64,000 bases of DNA from Mycobacterium simulans (lineage in GTDB: Bacteria; Actinomycetota; Actinomycetes; Mycobacteriales; Mycobacteriaceae), in the NCBI RefSeq assembly GCF_900232995.1, contig NZ_OCVX01000003.1, positions 1,424,741 to 1,488,740 of the forward strand, given 5' to 3'. Below are positions 35,786 through 44,832 of the stretch, piece after piece. A program made the translations under genes and the position numbers. Each line of letters begins with the position of its first letter. Position 1 is the stretch's first letter. The notes under the pieces are model-generated. The model was not told the origin of the DNA, did not search any database, and worked only from the letters and a program-made list of their open reading frames with translations.

Positions 35786-38700
35786 GCGGCAGTGTCCTCG
35801 ACGGCACCGTTGGCCGGCTTCTTGTCGCGGGACTTTTTGCGCTTGATGTCCCACGGCCTGATCGGATTGCCTTGCCAGCGTGTCGACGGCGGCACCTCGT
35901 CGCCGCGCACCACCAATGATGCGGGACCGACGGCCGCGCCGGCACCCAGGCGGGCCGCGGGCAGTGCGACGCAATGGGGGCCCAGGGTCGCGCCGGGTTC
36001 GAGCACGACGCTGTCCATCCGCATGATCCGGTCATGGAACAGATGCGTCTGGACCACGCAGCCGCGGTTGACTGTGCTGCCCGTGCCGAGCTCAACGAGG
36101 TCGGCCTCCGGTAGCCAGTAGGTTTCACACCACACGCCCTGGCCGACGCGCGCGCCCAGCCCACGCAACCACAGGTTCATCACCGGTGTACCACTGGCTG
36201 CGCGCGCAAACCACGGTGCCGCAACAGTTTCCACGAATGTATCGGCCAGCTCGTTGCGCCACACGAACGACGACCACAGTGGAAACTCGCTCGCCTCGAT
36301 CCGGCCAACCAAAAGCCATTTCGCCGCGACGGTAATACCGCCGGCGACGGCACCCGCAGCCACCAGCACCAGCCCGCCGCACAGCGCCGCCCACCAGATT
36401 CCGAAAGTTATTGCCAGCGCCTGCAGCGTGCCTAGCACCGCTAGACCGATCGCGACCGTGACGATGACCGGCACGAGCCGACAGGTCTCCACCGCGGCCC
36501 GCATCACCCGCAAACGGATCGGCGGGGCATACGTGGTTTCCGTGTCGGCCTCGGCGGGGCGGCGGCGCAGCCGCATCGGTGGGCTGCCCAACCAGGAGGA
36601 ACCGCGCTTAGCCTTCGGCGGCGTCGCGGACAACACCGCGACCAGCCCGTCCTCGGGGACGCGGCGCCCCGGCTGGGCGATGCCCGAGTTACCGAGGAAC
36701 GCGCGCCTGCCCACTTTCGTCTCGGCGGCGTAGATCCAGCCGCCACCGAGCTCGTAGGAGGCGACCATCGTGTCGTCGGCCAGAAACGCGCCGTCCTCGA
36801 CCACGGTGAACCTGGGGGTCAGCAACACCGTGGAGATCTCGGTGCCGCGACCCACCCTGGCGCCGAGGATTCGGAGCCAGACCGGAGTCAGCAGGCTGGC
36901 ATACAGCGGGAAGAGGTAATTGCGTGCGGCGTCCATCAGCCGTTCGGTGGTCCATAGCTGCCAGCCGGCTCGGCTGCGCACGGGGTGGTAGCCCTCGCGC
37001 ACCCTGATCGACAGCACCCGCACCGCCACCGCCGTGAGCAGCGCGTACACCGTGAGCGCGGCTAGTGTCGCTACCGGTGTCCACAGCAGTGCGGGCAGGA
37101 CCGCCTGCGACCAGCTACGGGTGCGGTGGACGGCCACTGCGATCGGCGCGAGACCGCACGCTGCCGCTAGCAGCGGCAGACCGGCAAGCAACAGCGATGT
37201 CAGCCCGTACACCGCAACCCAACGCGAACCGCGCGCGGGCCGCTCGTCGGGCCAGGGGTGGTTGACCCGGCCCGACTTCGCGGCCGGCGAACCCTTCCAG
37301 TACTGGCCGTTCTTGATTTTGCCGAGCACGCCCGATCCGGGCGCCACGTCGGCGTTCTTGCCGACGACCGAGCCCGGCAGCATCGTGGTTCGCGAGCCGA
37401 TCGTTGCGTCATCGCCGATCGTGATGGTGCCGAGGTGGAACACGTCTCCGTCGATCCAGTGTCCGCAGAGGTCCACTTCCGGTTCGATCGCGCTGCGGTG
37501 CCCGACCGTGAGGAACCCGGTGACCGGTGGTATCGAGTGCAGGTCAACTCCTTTGCCGATGTCGGCGCCGAGCGCACGGGCGTAGTACACCAGCCACGGC
37601 GCCCCGGCCAGATTCTGCGCACCGCTGGTTTCGGCCAGCCGCTCGGCGATCCACACCCGTAGATGCACCGAGCCGCCGCGCGGGTAGCTACCCGGCTTTA
37701 CCTTGCGGAGCAAGATGCGTGCGACGAGCACCGCGACGCCCATGCGGCCCACCGGTGTGACGAACACGACGAACGCGACCGCGACGAGCCACCAATTCAC
37801 CGCCACCGTCCACGGCACCACATGCAAGGCGCTGGCGACGTTGTTGACCAGAGCCAGCCAGGTCAGCCACGGAAACGCCGCCAGGGTTGCCAGCGGCACC
37901 GCCAGGATGGTCTGGGTCAGTTGGGTGCGCCGTGGTGTGGGTCGCACCACCCGCTCGGCGACCTGCGGGGGTGGCTCGAGTTCATCAAGGAACCCGGCGA
38001 GTGAGCCGAGCCGTGGATGGTCATAGAGGTCGGCGACCGTGAGCTGCGGATATTGGTGCCGCAACGTGGCGACGAGCTGTGCGGCGGCCAGCGAGCCGCC
38101 GCCGAGCGCGAAGAAGTCCGACTCCGGGCCGCTGACCCCACCGGTCACAGGGGCGCCGAGCAGCTCGCGCCACATCTCGGCCAGCCGGCCCGCGGTGCCA
38201 CCCAGCTCGGCCGTTTCCTCTATATCTGTGCCGGGCGGTGGCCATGGCAATGCGTCACGGTCGACCTTGCCCGATGTGCGGGTTGGCAGCTCGTCGATTT
38301 GCACCAGTCGCGGGACCATCGCGGCGGGCAGGTGTGCGGCTAGCTGGTTGCGCGCCGAGGCGATGTCGAACGACGGATCCGCGCTAACGACATAGCCGAC
38401 CAAAACGGTTGCGCCGGTGGCGGTCTGGCGAACCGCGGCCGCGCCGCCGCTGACCCCCGGCAGGTGCACCAGCGCGGAATCGACCTCGCCCAGCTCGATA
38501 CGGCGTCCCCCGACCTTGACCTGGTCATCGGCCCGCCCGCAGAAATACAGCCCGTCGCGTTCCAGCCGGACCAGATCACCAGTGCGGTAGGCGCGCGCCC
38601 AGCCAAGCGTCGGCATTGCGGCGTACTTCTCGGCGTCCTTGTCGAGGTCCAGATAGCGGGCCAGCCCGACGCCACCGATCACCAACTCGCCGGTTTCGCC

Positions 38701-39693
38701 GTGGTTGACCGCTCGGCCGTCGGAGTCGACAACGGCCAGATCCCAACCGGACAGCGGCAAGCCGATGCCGATCGGCCCATTGCCGTCCAGCTTGGCGGCG
38801 CAGGCGACCACAGTGGCTTCGGTCGGGCCGTAGGTGTTCCATACTTCGCGCCCGTCTACGGCGAGGCGCTCGGCCAGCTCCGGAGGGCACGCCTCGCCGC
38901 CAAAGATCAACAGCCGCACGGCTTCCAGTGCTTCAGCGGGCCACAGCGCGGCCAGCGACGGCACCGTCGAGACCACGGTCACGTCACGGGTGACCAGCCA
39001 AGGGCCGAGGTCCATGCCGCTGCGCACTAGCGATCGGGGCGCGGGTACCAGGCAGGCGCCATGCCGCCATGCCAGCCACATCTCTTCACACGATGCGTCG
39101 AAAGCGACCGACAGGCCGGCCAGCACCCGGTCACCGGGCCCAATCGGGTTGTCCCGCAAGAACATCTGCGCCTCAGCGTCAACGAACGCGGCAGCGCTGC
39201 GGTGCGTGACCGCCACTCCCTTGGGGGTGCCGGTCGATCCGGAGGTGAAGATGATCCACGCATCGTCGCGGGTTTGCGGATTTCCGGCCAGCCAACCGCG
39301 TGACGAGCCGGGACCCCGCTCGATTCCCGCGTCGGTGATGACGGCAACGACATTTGCCTCACCGAAGACCAATTCGGCCCGCTCTTCGGGGTCGTCGGCG
39401 TCGACGGGCACGTATGCCGCACCGGTGGCAAGCGTGGCCAATATCGCCACATAGAGCGAATAGCTGCCCGAGGCCATCCGTATGCCGAGCCGGTCCCCCC
39501 GGCCGATGCCCCGCGCGGCCAGCCACGCCACGCTGTCCTCAATGTCGCTGATTAGCTCGCGGTACGTGAGCTGGACTTCGCCGTCGTCGACCGCGGCGGC
39601 ATCCGGGTAGCGCGACGCGGTGTCATAGATGATGTCGATGAGCGTGCGCGGACTGGCTGCCTTGCTCGACAACAGGTACTGCGCGGGAATCAC
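35782..39693 (-). CDS. Pls/PosA-type membrane-bound single-module NRPS
   Basis: A 1303-residue protein from ATG 39693. An adenylation domain (about 20-485) has IIFTSGSTGTPKGV (A3), NTYGPTEATV (A5), YRTGDLVRLERDG (A7), FCGRADDQVKVGGRRIELGE (A8) and RTSGKVDR (A10). A carrier domain follows with the phosphopantetheine serine in DFFALGGGSL (S534). The rest is a large membrane part with about six helices and three blocks of left-handed beta-helix (hexapeptide) repeats, e.g. GADIGKGVDLHSIPPVTG and GARVGRGTEISTVLLTP. This is the layout of epsilon-poly-L-lysine synthetase (Pls) and relatives, which polymerise one amino acid without a thioesterase. The amino acid used here is not known. Confidence 0.87.
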   Translation of the reverse strand: MIPAQYLLSSKAASPRTLIDIIYDTASRYPDAAAVDDGEVQLTYRELISDIEDSVAWLAARGIGRGDRLGIRMASGSYSLYVAILATLATGAAYVPVDADDPEERAELVFGEANVVAVITDAGIERGPGSSRGWLAGNPQTRDDAWIIFTSGSTGTPKGVAVTHRSAAAFVDAEAQMFLRDNPIGPGDRVLAGLSVAFDASCEEMWLAWRHGACLVPAPRSLVRSGMDLGPWLVTRDVTVVSTVPSLAALWPAEALEAVRLLIFGGEACPPELAERLAVDGREVWNTYGPTEATVVACAAKLDGNGPIGIGLPLSGWDLAVVDSDGRAVNHGETGELVIGGVGLARYLDLDKDAEKYAAMPTLGWARAYRTGDLVRLERDGLYFCGRADDQVKVGGRRIELGEVDSALVHLPGVSGGAAAVRQTATGATVLVGYVVSADPSFDIASARNQLAAHLPAAMVPRLVQIDELPTRTSGKVDRDALPWPPPGTDIEETAELGGTAGRLAEMWRELLGAPVTGGVSGPESDFFALGGGSLAAAQLVATLRHQYPQLTVADLYDHPRLGSLAGFLDELEPPPQVAERVVRPTPRRTQLTQTILAVPLATLAAFPWLTWLALVNNVASALHVVPWTVAVNWWLVAVAFVVFVTPVGRMGVAVLVARILLRKVKPGSYPRGGSVHLRVWIAERLAETSGAQNLAGAPWLVYYARALGADIGKGVDLHSIPPVTGFLTVGHRSAIEPEVDLCGHWIDGDVFHLGTITIGDDATIGSRTTMLPGSVVGKNADVAPGSGVLGKIKNGQYWKGSPAAKSGRVNHPWPDERPARGSRWVAVYGLTSLLLAGLPLLAAACGLAPIAVAVHRTRSWSQAVLPALLWTPVATLAALTVYALLTAVAVRVLSIRVREGYHPVRSRAGWQLWTTERLMDAARNYLFPLYASLLTPVWLRILGARVGRGTEISTVLLTPRFTVVEDGAFLADDTMVASYELGGGWIYAAETKVGRRAFLGNSGIAQPGRRVPEDGLVAVLSATPPKAKRGSSWLGSPPMRLRRRPAEADTETTYAPPIRLRVMRAAVETCRLVPVIVTVAIGLAVLGTLQALAITFGIWWAALCGGLVLVAAGAVAGGITVAAKWLLVGRIEASEFPLWSSFVWRNELADTFVETVAAPWFARAASGTPVMNLWLRGLGARVGQGVWCETYWLPEADLVELGTGSTVNRGCVVQTHLFHDRIMRMDSVVLEPGATLGPHCVALPAARLGAGAAVGPASLVVRGDEVPPSTRWQGNPIRPWDIKRKKSRDKKPANGAVEDTAA

Positions 39694-39778
39694 CCAATAT
39701 TTCTACGCGAGATTGCCGTAGTCGGGACGCCGACAGGCCCTTGCTGAGGGCCGTCTGTCACAGCTGCCACATTGGATA

Positions 39779-39985
39779 CACCGCCCTTGGGCCGCCGACC
39801 TCTATACCCGCGCCATCGCTCGCGGCAAAAGTCACCAGCACGCCGTGCGCATCCTCGCCCGCGCCTGGCTCTACATCATGTGGTGCTGCTGGCAGACCCA
39901 CACCGCTTACGACCCCACCAAACACCGCGCCTTACAAGCCCTTAACGCGCATCACTCCCGGCAGGGGCCAAAGTGGCGGATGTGA
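39779..39985 (+). mobile_element. IS110-family transposase C-terminal remnant
   Basis: The frame from 39779 to TGA 39983-39985 encodes RPWAADLYTRAIARGKSHQH, then AVRILARAWLYIMWCCWQTH and a tail with TAYDPTKHRALQ. This is the C-terminal signature of IS110/IS116/IS902-type transposases (ARAW...WxCW...YDPxxH). Upstream the similarity stops at about 39779 without a start, and no N-terminal DEDD domain is found. IS110 elements lack inverted repeats, so no ends can be marked. An old insertion or deletion scar between the NRPS and GntR genes. Confidence 0.75.
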
Positions 39986-39996
39986 CTAGGTGGCAG

Positions 39997-40650
39997 TTAG
40001 CTGCGCCGCTGCAGCCAGTCGGCCAGGAAGCGCCCGGCGTCGAGGACGTGGCGTTCGGCGACGGCGCGGGCACGCTCGGCGTCCCTGTCGGCGACCGCGT
40101 CGAGCAATTCCTCGTGCTCGTCGAGGGAATGCTTCTCGTGGTCGGGGAACACGGTGAGGAAGTTGGTCGGCACCACCCGAGCCGCTTGCTTGATCTGGGT
40201 GAGCAGCCGTGGAGAGTGTGCAGCGCGGTGGATTTTTTGGTGGAAGTGCCAGTTAGCCTCGCCGATGCTGTCGTCTCCGGATCGGGCGGCGACGTCGGCC
40301 GCGAGCTCGCGCAACGTCTCGAGTTCTTCGGGTTCGATGCGTTGGGCCGCCCACGCCGCCGCTTGTCCGGTGAGCACTCCAAGAATGGTGAAACTGTCCA
40401 GGACGTCGCTGGGCCTGATACCGATCACCGTGATTCCGCTCCGCGGGGCGATTTTGACCAAGCCCTCGAAAGACAGTTCCAGCAGCGCCTCTCGAACCGG
40501 GGTTCGACTGGTTGCGAACTCCTCGGTGATGGCATCCAGATCTATGCGTAATCCCGCGGGCAGGACGCCGGTGAGAATGCGGTCCCTCAGTTCACGTGCG
40601 GCGCGTTCCCGCACGGTCCCGGAGATGTCGAGCCCTGATGTTGCCGCCAC
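39997..40650 (-). CDS. GntR family regulator (FadR/FCD type)
   Basis: A 217-residue regulator from ATG 40650. Winged HTH: RERAARELRDRILTGVLPAG, then DAITEEFATSRTPVREALLE, the GntR recognition helix. The FCD ligand domain (about 80-215) has the expected D-x4-H and two further His residues (HFHQKIHRAA, DEHEELLDAV, AERHVLDAG) that bind a metal and a carboxylate ligand. It is divergent from the LLM monooxygenase gene with 67 bp between starts, and a palindrome there is a likely operator. It probably represses the monooxygenase/CaiB/lyase operon when its acid ligand is absent. Confidence 0.88.
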   Translation of the reverse strand: MAATSGLDISGTVRERAARELRDRILTGVLPAGLRIDLDAITEEFATSRTPVREALLELSFEGLVKIAPRSGITVIGIRPSDVLDSFTILGVLTGQAAAWAAQRIEPEELETLRELAADVAARSGDDSIGEANWHFHQKIHRAAHSPRLLTQIKQAARVVPTNFLTVFPDHEKHSLDEHEELLDAVADRDAERARAVAERHVLDAGRFLADWLQRRS

Positions 40651-40687
40651 CGGCGCATCCTATCAAACAGAACACCTCACATTTGAA

Positions 40688-40703
40688 ATCTGAAATATCA
40701 GAT
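40688..40703. promoter_or_regulatory. Candidate GntR operator
   Basis: ATCTGA-AATA-TCAGAT, a perfect 6-bp-arm palindrome in the 67-bp gap between the divergent GntR and monooxygenase genes, 15 bp before the monooxygenase ATG. Size and spacing suit a GntR dimer. It is AT-rich against the GC-rich background. Confidence 0.5.
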
Positions 40704-40717
40704 GTTAGTTTCGGGTT

Positions 40718-42103
40718 ATGTCAGATCGACGACACGACAAGATGGCGCTGGTCGCATTCATGCAGGCGGGCAGCACCTCGGTATACGCGGGCTCGTGGCG
40801 GCACCCCGCGACCGAACACCGATATCTGGACGCTTCCTACTACGCGAAGATCGGGCGGCAGCTCGAAGAAGGCTGCTTCGACCTAATGTTCTTCGACGAT
40901 CGACTGGCCATGCCTGGGGTCTACGGCGGATCGGTGGCCGAAGCGGTGTTCCATGGTGCCCGCCCGGTCAAGCTCGACCTGGGCGTCGTGCTTGGCGTCT
41001 TGGCGCAGGCCACGTCGAAGATCGGCCTCGGCGCTACATATTCGACGACCTACTACGCCCCATTCCACGTGGCCAGGACCTTCGCCACACTCGACCACCT
41101 ATCCGGTGGTCGCGCCGCCTGGAACGTGGTCACCTCCGTCAATGACAGTGAGGCGCAAAACTTCGGCGTCGAAGCCCACCTGGGCCACGACGAACGCTAC
41201 GACCGCGCCGACGAGTTCATGGACGTCGTCACCGGTTTATGGGACACCTGGGAAGACGACGCGATACTGCACGACCGAGCGTCCGGCCAGTACGCCGACC
41301 CCGCCAAGGTGCACCAACTAAGGCATGAGGGCCAGTATTTCTCGGCGCGCGGACCGCTGACCGTGCCACGCGCCCCGCAGGGCCGGCCGGTCATCATCCA
41401 AGCCGGATCTTCCGGACGTGGACGCGAATTCGCTTCGCGCTGGGCGGAATTGATCTTCACCGGCGACCCGGGTCTAGAGGTGGCGCGTACCCACTACGTG
41501 GATCAAAAGGGGCGTATCGCCGATGCCGGTCGTGATCCGTCCACGGTTCGCGTCTGCCCAATGGCCTACGCCGTGGTGGGGGAGTCCGAGGCCCACGCCA
41601 AGGACCGCGAAGCCATGTTCCTCAACGACTTGGTCCATCCCATGGCGTCGCTAACGTTGTTGTCGGAGCTGATGAATTACGACTTCGCCCAACATGATCT
41701 CGACGATCCGGTCACCGACGAGCTCATCGCGTCGGTCTCCGGCATTCGGGGGTTGGTGCAGAACCTGCGCGCGCACATCTCTTTTGAGGGCGGGGGCCGC
41801 CCCGTGACGGTGCGCGATCTCGCCGGTCACCGTGCCACCTTGTTGCAGGGACCGCGGTTCGTCGGCACTGGCGAGCAGGTGGCCGATCAGATGGCGGATT
41901 GGTTTGAAGGCGGTGCCTGCGACGGGTTCGTCTTGGCCGCAACGCATCTGCCCGGCGCGTTCGAAGACGTGGTGCGGATGGTGGTTCCTGAGCTGCAACG
42001 AAGGGGGCTGTTCCGCACTGCATACGAGTCGTCAACGTTGCGGGGACACCTTGGGCTGCAACGACCGTCGAACACCCGGGTCCGCGCCGGTGCCAATGCT
42101 TGA
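40718..42103 (+). CDS. FMN-dependent LLM monooxygenase (NtaA/SnaA/DszA type)
   Basis: A 461-residue flavin monooxygenase from ATG 40718. NtaA/DszA family features: MALVAFMQAGSTSVYAGSWR, then YAKIGRQLEEGCFDLMFFDD, FATLDHLSGGRAAWNVVTSV, NFGVEAHLGHDERYDRADEF and RPVIIQAGSSGRGREFASRW. Such enzymes use FMNH2 from a partner reductase to oxidise thio- or amino-compounds such as dibenzothiophene sulfone, nitrilotriacetate or long-chain alkanes. No flavin reductase gene is adjacent. It is first in an operon with a CoA transferase and a CitE-like lyase, so its product probably enters CoA metabolism. Confidence 0.88.
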   Translation: MSDRRHDKMALVAFMQAGSTSVYAGSWRHPATEHRYLDASYYAKIGRQLEEGCFDLMFFDDRLAMPGVYGGSVAEAVFHGARPVKLDLGVVLGVLAQATSKIGLGATYSTTYYAPFHVARTFATLDHLSGGRAAWNVVTSVNDSEAQNFGVEAHLGHDERYDRADEFMDVVTGLWDTWEDDAILHDRASGQYADPAKVHQLRHEGQYFSARGPLTVPRAPQGRPVIIQAGSSGRGREFASRWAELIFTGDPGLEVARTHYVDQKGRIADAGRDPSTVRVCPMAYAVVGESEAHAKDREAMFLNDLVHPMASLTLLSELMNYDFAQHDLDDPVTDELIASVSGIRGLVQNLRAHISFEGGGRPVTVRDLAGHRATLLQGPRFVGTGEQVADQMADWFEGGACDGFVLAATHLPGAFEDVVRMVVPELQRRGLFRTAYESSTLRGHLGLQRPSNTRVRAGANA

Positions 42104-43280
42104 CGGCATTCGGGTGCTCGACCTCGCGACCTTGGCCGCGGCCCCTTTGGTGGCGACCTATCTGGGCGAGTTCGGCGCCGACGTGATCAAGGTCGAGCAA
42201 CCCCGACACGGTGACCCAATCCGGGGGTGGGGGAATCAGCGTGACGGCGTCGGCTTGATGTGGAAGTCGATATCGCGCAACAAGAGATCGGTCACGCTGG
42301 ATCTGCGGTGCGCGGAAGGTCAGGAACTGGCACGCCGGCTAGTCCGGCGGGCCGACGTCGCCATCTTCAACACCCGGCCCCGGACGTTGCGCAAGTGGGG
42401 TCTGGACTACGAGAACCTGCGCGCGGTCAATGATCGGATAGTGATGCTGCACATCACCGGCTACGGGCTCACCGGGCCGAAGAGTGAGCGCCCCGGGTTC
42501 GGCACGCTCGGAGAAGCGATGAGCGGGTTCGCCCACATCACCGGGCCGGCCGGCGGGCCCCCCACCCTGCCGCCGTTCATGTTGGCCGACGGCGTCGCAT
42601 CGCTGAATGCGACGTACGCGGTAATGATGGCGCTGTATCACCGCGATGTACACGGTGCCGCGGGGCAGCTGATCGACGTCAACCTCATCGACCCGCTGGC
42701 CCGGCTGCTGGAGCAGACCTTGTTGGGTTACGACCAATTGGGCCTGGTGCCCGAGCGAGCCGGCAATCGGTGGGACATCTCGGCGCCGCGTAACACCTAC
42801 CGCACCGCGGACGGGCGGTGGCTGGCTATGTCCGGCAGCTCACCGGCCTTGGCGCTGCGGGTGTTCCGGGCGATAGGCCGGCCTGACCTGCTTGCGGACG
42901 CCGACTTCGCCGACCCCCAGCGACGCCTGGCCAAGGCCCTTGAAGTCGACACGGTAGTCGCGGATTGGGTTGCAACCAAAACGCTTTCGGAAGCGATGGC
43001 AGTCTTTGAAGCCCACGAGGTGGCGGCCGCGCCGGTGTACGACATCAGCGACTTGGTCACCGACGAGCAGCTCGCGCATCGTGAGGTGTTCATCTCGGTG
43101 GACGACGAACAGCTAGGGGCGATGAAAGTGCAGGCCCCGGTGCCGCGCTTCTCGGCAGAACCCGGGACGGTCGACCATCTGGGCCCCTGCCTTGGTGAAC
43201 ACAACGCCGAGGTCTACGGCGAGTTACTCGGTTTGACCGCCAACGACATCGATGATCTGCGCGCCCGTGGCGTGCTGTGA
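42096..43280 (+). CDS. CaiB/BaiF family CoA transferase
   Basis: A 394-residue class III CoA transferase. ATG 42096 overlaps the monooxygenase stop by 8 bp. MLDGIRVLDLATLAAAPLVA and YLGEFGADVIKVEQPRHGDP are the family start, RRADVAIFNTRPRTLRKWGL leads to the active-site region, and a catalytic aspartate is expected in LADGVASLNATYAVMMALYH (the family Asp-169 region). It moves CoA between dicarboxylic or related acids. With the CitE-like lyase downstream, it likely activates a malate-like or mesaconate/itaconate-like acid for cleavage. Confidence 0.88.
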   Translation: MLDGIRVLDLATLAAAPLVATYLGEFGADVIKVEQPRHGDPIRGWGNQRDGVGLMWKSISRNKRSVTLDLRCAEGQELARRLVRRADVAIFNTRPRTLRKWGLDYENLRAVNDRIVMLHITGYGLTGPKSERPGFGTLGEAMSGFAHITGPAGGPPTLPPFMLADGVASLNATYAVMMALYHRDVHGAAGQLIDVNLIDPLARLLEQTLLGYDQLGLVPERAGNRWDISAPRNTYRTADGRWLAMSGSSPALALRVFRAIGRPDLLADADFADPQRRLAKALEVDTVVADWVATKTLSEAMAVFEAHEVAAAPVYDISDLVTDEQLAHREVFISVDDEQLGAMKVQAPVPRFSAEPGTVDHLGPCLGEHNAEVYGELLGLTANDIDDLRARGVL

Positions 43281-43297
43281 GGTAAGGAAACTCACCG

Positions 43298-44206
43298 ATG
43301 ACCCATCTGCTGCGCCGTTCCGAACTGGCCGTACCCGCAAGCAATGACAACATGTTCGATAAGGCCGCGGGGTGCGGAGCGGATCTGGTCTTCCTCGACC
43401 TGGAGGACTCCGTCCCGGCAGCCGTCAAAGTGGAATCACGCAGCAAGGCGATCGCCGCGCTGAACGACATCGATTGGGGACGCACGGCGCGCGCAGTGCG
43501 GATAAATGGCTTGGACACCCGGTGGTGCCACGACGATCTGATCGAGGTGGTGACCAAGGCCGGTGCGAACCTCGATACGGTCATCATCCCCAAGGCTCGT
43601 AAGGCCCGCGATGTCTGGTGGGTGGACGTACTGCTTACCCAGTTGGAATCGAAACTGGGCCTGGGCAAGCAGATTCGCCTGGAGGTGCTCATCGAGGAGG
43701 TTGAAGGCCTGGCCAACGCCGAGGCGATCGCGGTGGCCAGCGCCCGGTTGGATGCTCTCATTTTCGGTGTGGGTGACTTTTCATTGTCCCAGGGTGCGCG
43801 GGTGGACACGAATTTCGTCCCGCTCGGCGAATATCCGGGAGATTTCTGGAATTACGCCCGGAACAAGGTGATCGTGGCCGCACGGATCGCGGGCATCGAC
43901 GCCGTCGATGCGCCTTATCCCGACTATCGCGATCTCGCCGGGTATGAGCGCGACGCCCGGCGTGCGTCACTATTGGGCTACACCGGCAAGTGGGCGATCC
44001 ACCCGTCGCAGGTCGCCATTGCCAACGAGGTCTACTCGCCGACTGACGACGAAATCGCGCTGGCGGAGCGCAATGTTGCCGCTTACCGGGAGGCCGAAGC
44101 CAGCGGCCGCGGCGCCGTGGGTGTCAGTGGAGTTCTCGTCGACGCCGCACACGTGAAGATGGCGCAGGCGGTACTGGCCCGCGCTGCGTTGATCAATCGA
44201 GGCTGA
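43298..44206 (+). CDS. HpcH/HpaI aldolase, CitE-like/malyl-CoA lyase
   Basis: A 302-residue TIM-barrel lyase from ATG 43298, 17 bp after the CoA transferase. LRRSELAVPASNDNMFDKAA is the usual start, DLVFLDLEDSVPAAVK contains the metal-binding acidic segment, and RLEVLIEEVEGLANAEAIA holds the second ligand (Glu). DALIFGVGDFSLSQGARVDT and GYTGKWAIHPSQVAIANEVY also fit. The family cleaves malyl-CoA, methylmalyl-CoA or citramalyl-CoA into acetyl-CoA and an oxo acid. The exact substrate here is open. Confidence 0.88.
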   Translation: MTHLLRRSELAVPASNDNMFDKAAGCGADLVFLDLEDSVPAAVKVESRSKAIAALNDIDWGRTARAVRINGLDTRWCHDDLIEVVTKAGANLDTVIIPKARKARDVWWVDVLLTQLESKLGLGKQIRLEVLIEEVEGLANAEAIAVASARLDALIFGVGDFSLSQGARVDTNFVPLGEYPGDFWNYARNKVIVAARIAGIDAVDAPYPDYRDLAGYERDARRASLLGYTGKWAIHPSQVAIANEVYSPTDDEIALAERNVAAYREAEASGRGAVGVSGVLVDAAHVKMAQAVLARAALINRG

Positions 44207-44517
44207 ATTCGGCGTCATGGCGTACCGCTGTCGCTAATCACAAATGCCGAAACGAGAAAGTGCACAACACAAGCGACTGATCGCAGCGCATTTAGGTCGA
44301 CGACCCGCACCGAGAATATCCACTCTGTGCCGGACCTCAACGCGAAATCGAGGCTACGCCACCGTTACCTTTCCCTACGTAACCGTAGCTATTCGCAACA
44401 GTTGACAATGGCAAGTATCTGTGAGATTTATTTCCCGACAACTACGCAACGGACCGGTCGTGACCGAACGGCTTCGGCCTTGCGGCTAGGTGAAACGCGT
44501 TCAAAGGAATGTCAGAA
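44207..44517. other. Intergenic region upstream of the mini-ESX cluster
   Basis: About 310 bp with no credible gene; it is noticeably less GC-rich than both flanks (for example 44250-44440). It must contain the promoter of the PE-PPE-EsxG-EsxH-EccE unit. I looked for IdeR (TTAGGTTAGGCTAACCTAA-like) and Zur boxes, as in the ESX-3 locus, and found none convincing. AAAGGAA at 44503-44508 is the ribosome site for the PE gene. Confidence 0.5.
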
Positions 44518-44832
44518 ATGACGCTGCGAGTGGTTCCTGAAGGTTTGGTGGCCGCCGGTGCTGCGGTGGAAGCGCTGACTGCGCGGCTGGCCGCTGCGCA
44601 AGCTGCTGCGGCACCCCTCATCACGGCGGTGGTGCCGCCCGCGACGGATCCAGTGTCGCTGCAGACCGCGACCGAGTTCAGCGCTCGCGGTGACGAGCAT
44701 GTCGCGCTGGTGGCTGAAGGGATCGAAGAGCTCGGCCGCTCTGCGGCCGGCGTCGACGAGTCCAGCGTCAGCTACGCGGCCGGCGATGCCGCGGCGGCTG
44801 CGTCGTATCTCGCCTTCGGCGGCGGGGCGTGA
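44518..44832 (+). CDS. PE family protein, PE5-like
   Basis: A 104-residue PE protein. ATG 44518 with AAAGGAA at good spacing; a second ATG three codons upstream is possible. The start [20 protein letters not shown] carries the Pro-Glu motif and [40 protein letters not shown], almost as in M. tuberculosis PE5 (Rv0285) of ESX-3. [13 protein letters not shown] gives the YxxxD-type export signal. It overlaps the PPE gene (GTGA) and should form a heterodimer with it for ESX-3-type secretion. Confidence 0.9.
   Translation: MTLRVVPEGLVAAGAAVEALTARLAAAQAAAAPLITAVVPPATDPVSLQTATEFSARGDEHVALVAEGIEELGRSAAGVDESSVSYAAGDAAAAASYLAFGGGA

Noticed and set aside
44491..44503. TGAAACGCGTTCA as a Zur box for the mini-ESX cluster
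   Set aside because: Only the outer four bases are symmetric and the core does not match the AT-rich mycobacterial Zur consensus. No IdeR box was found either.
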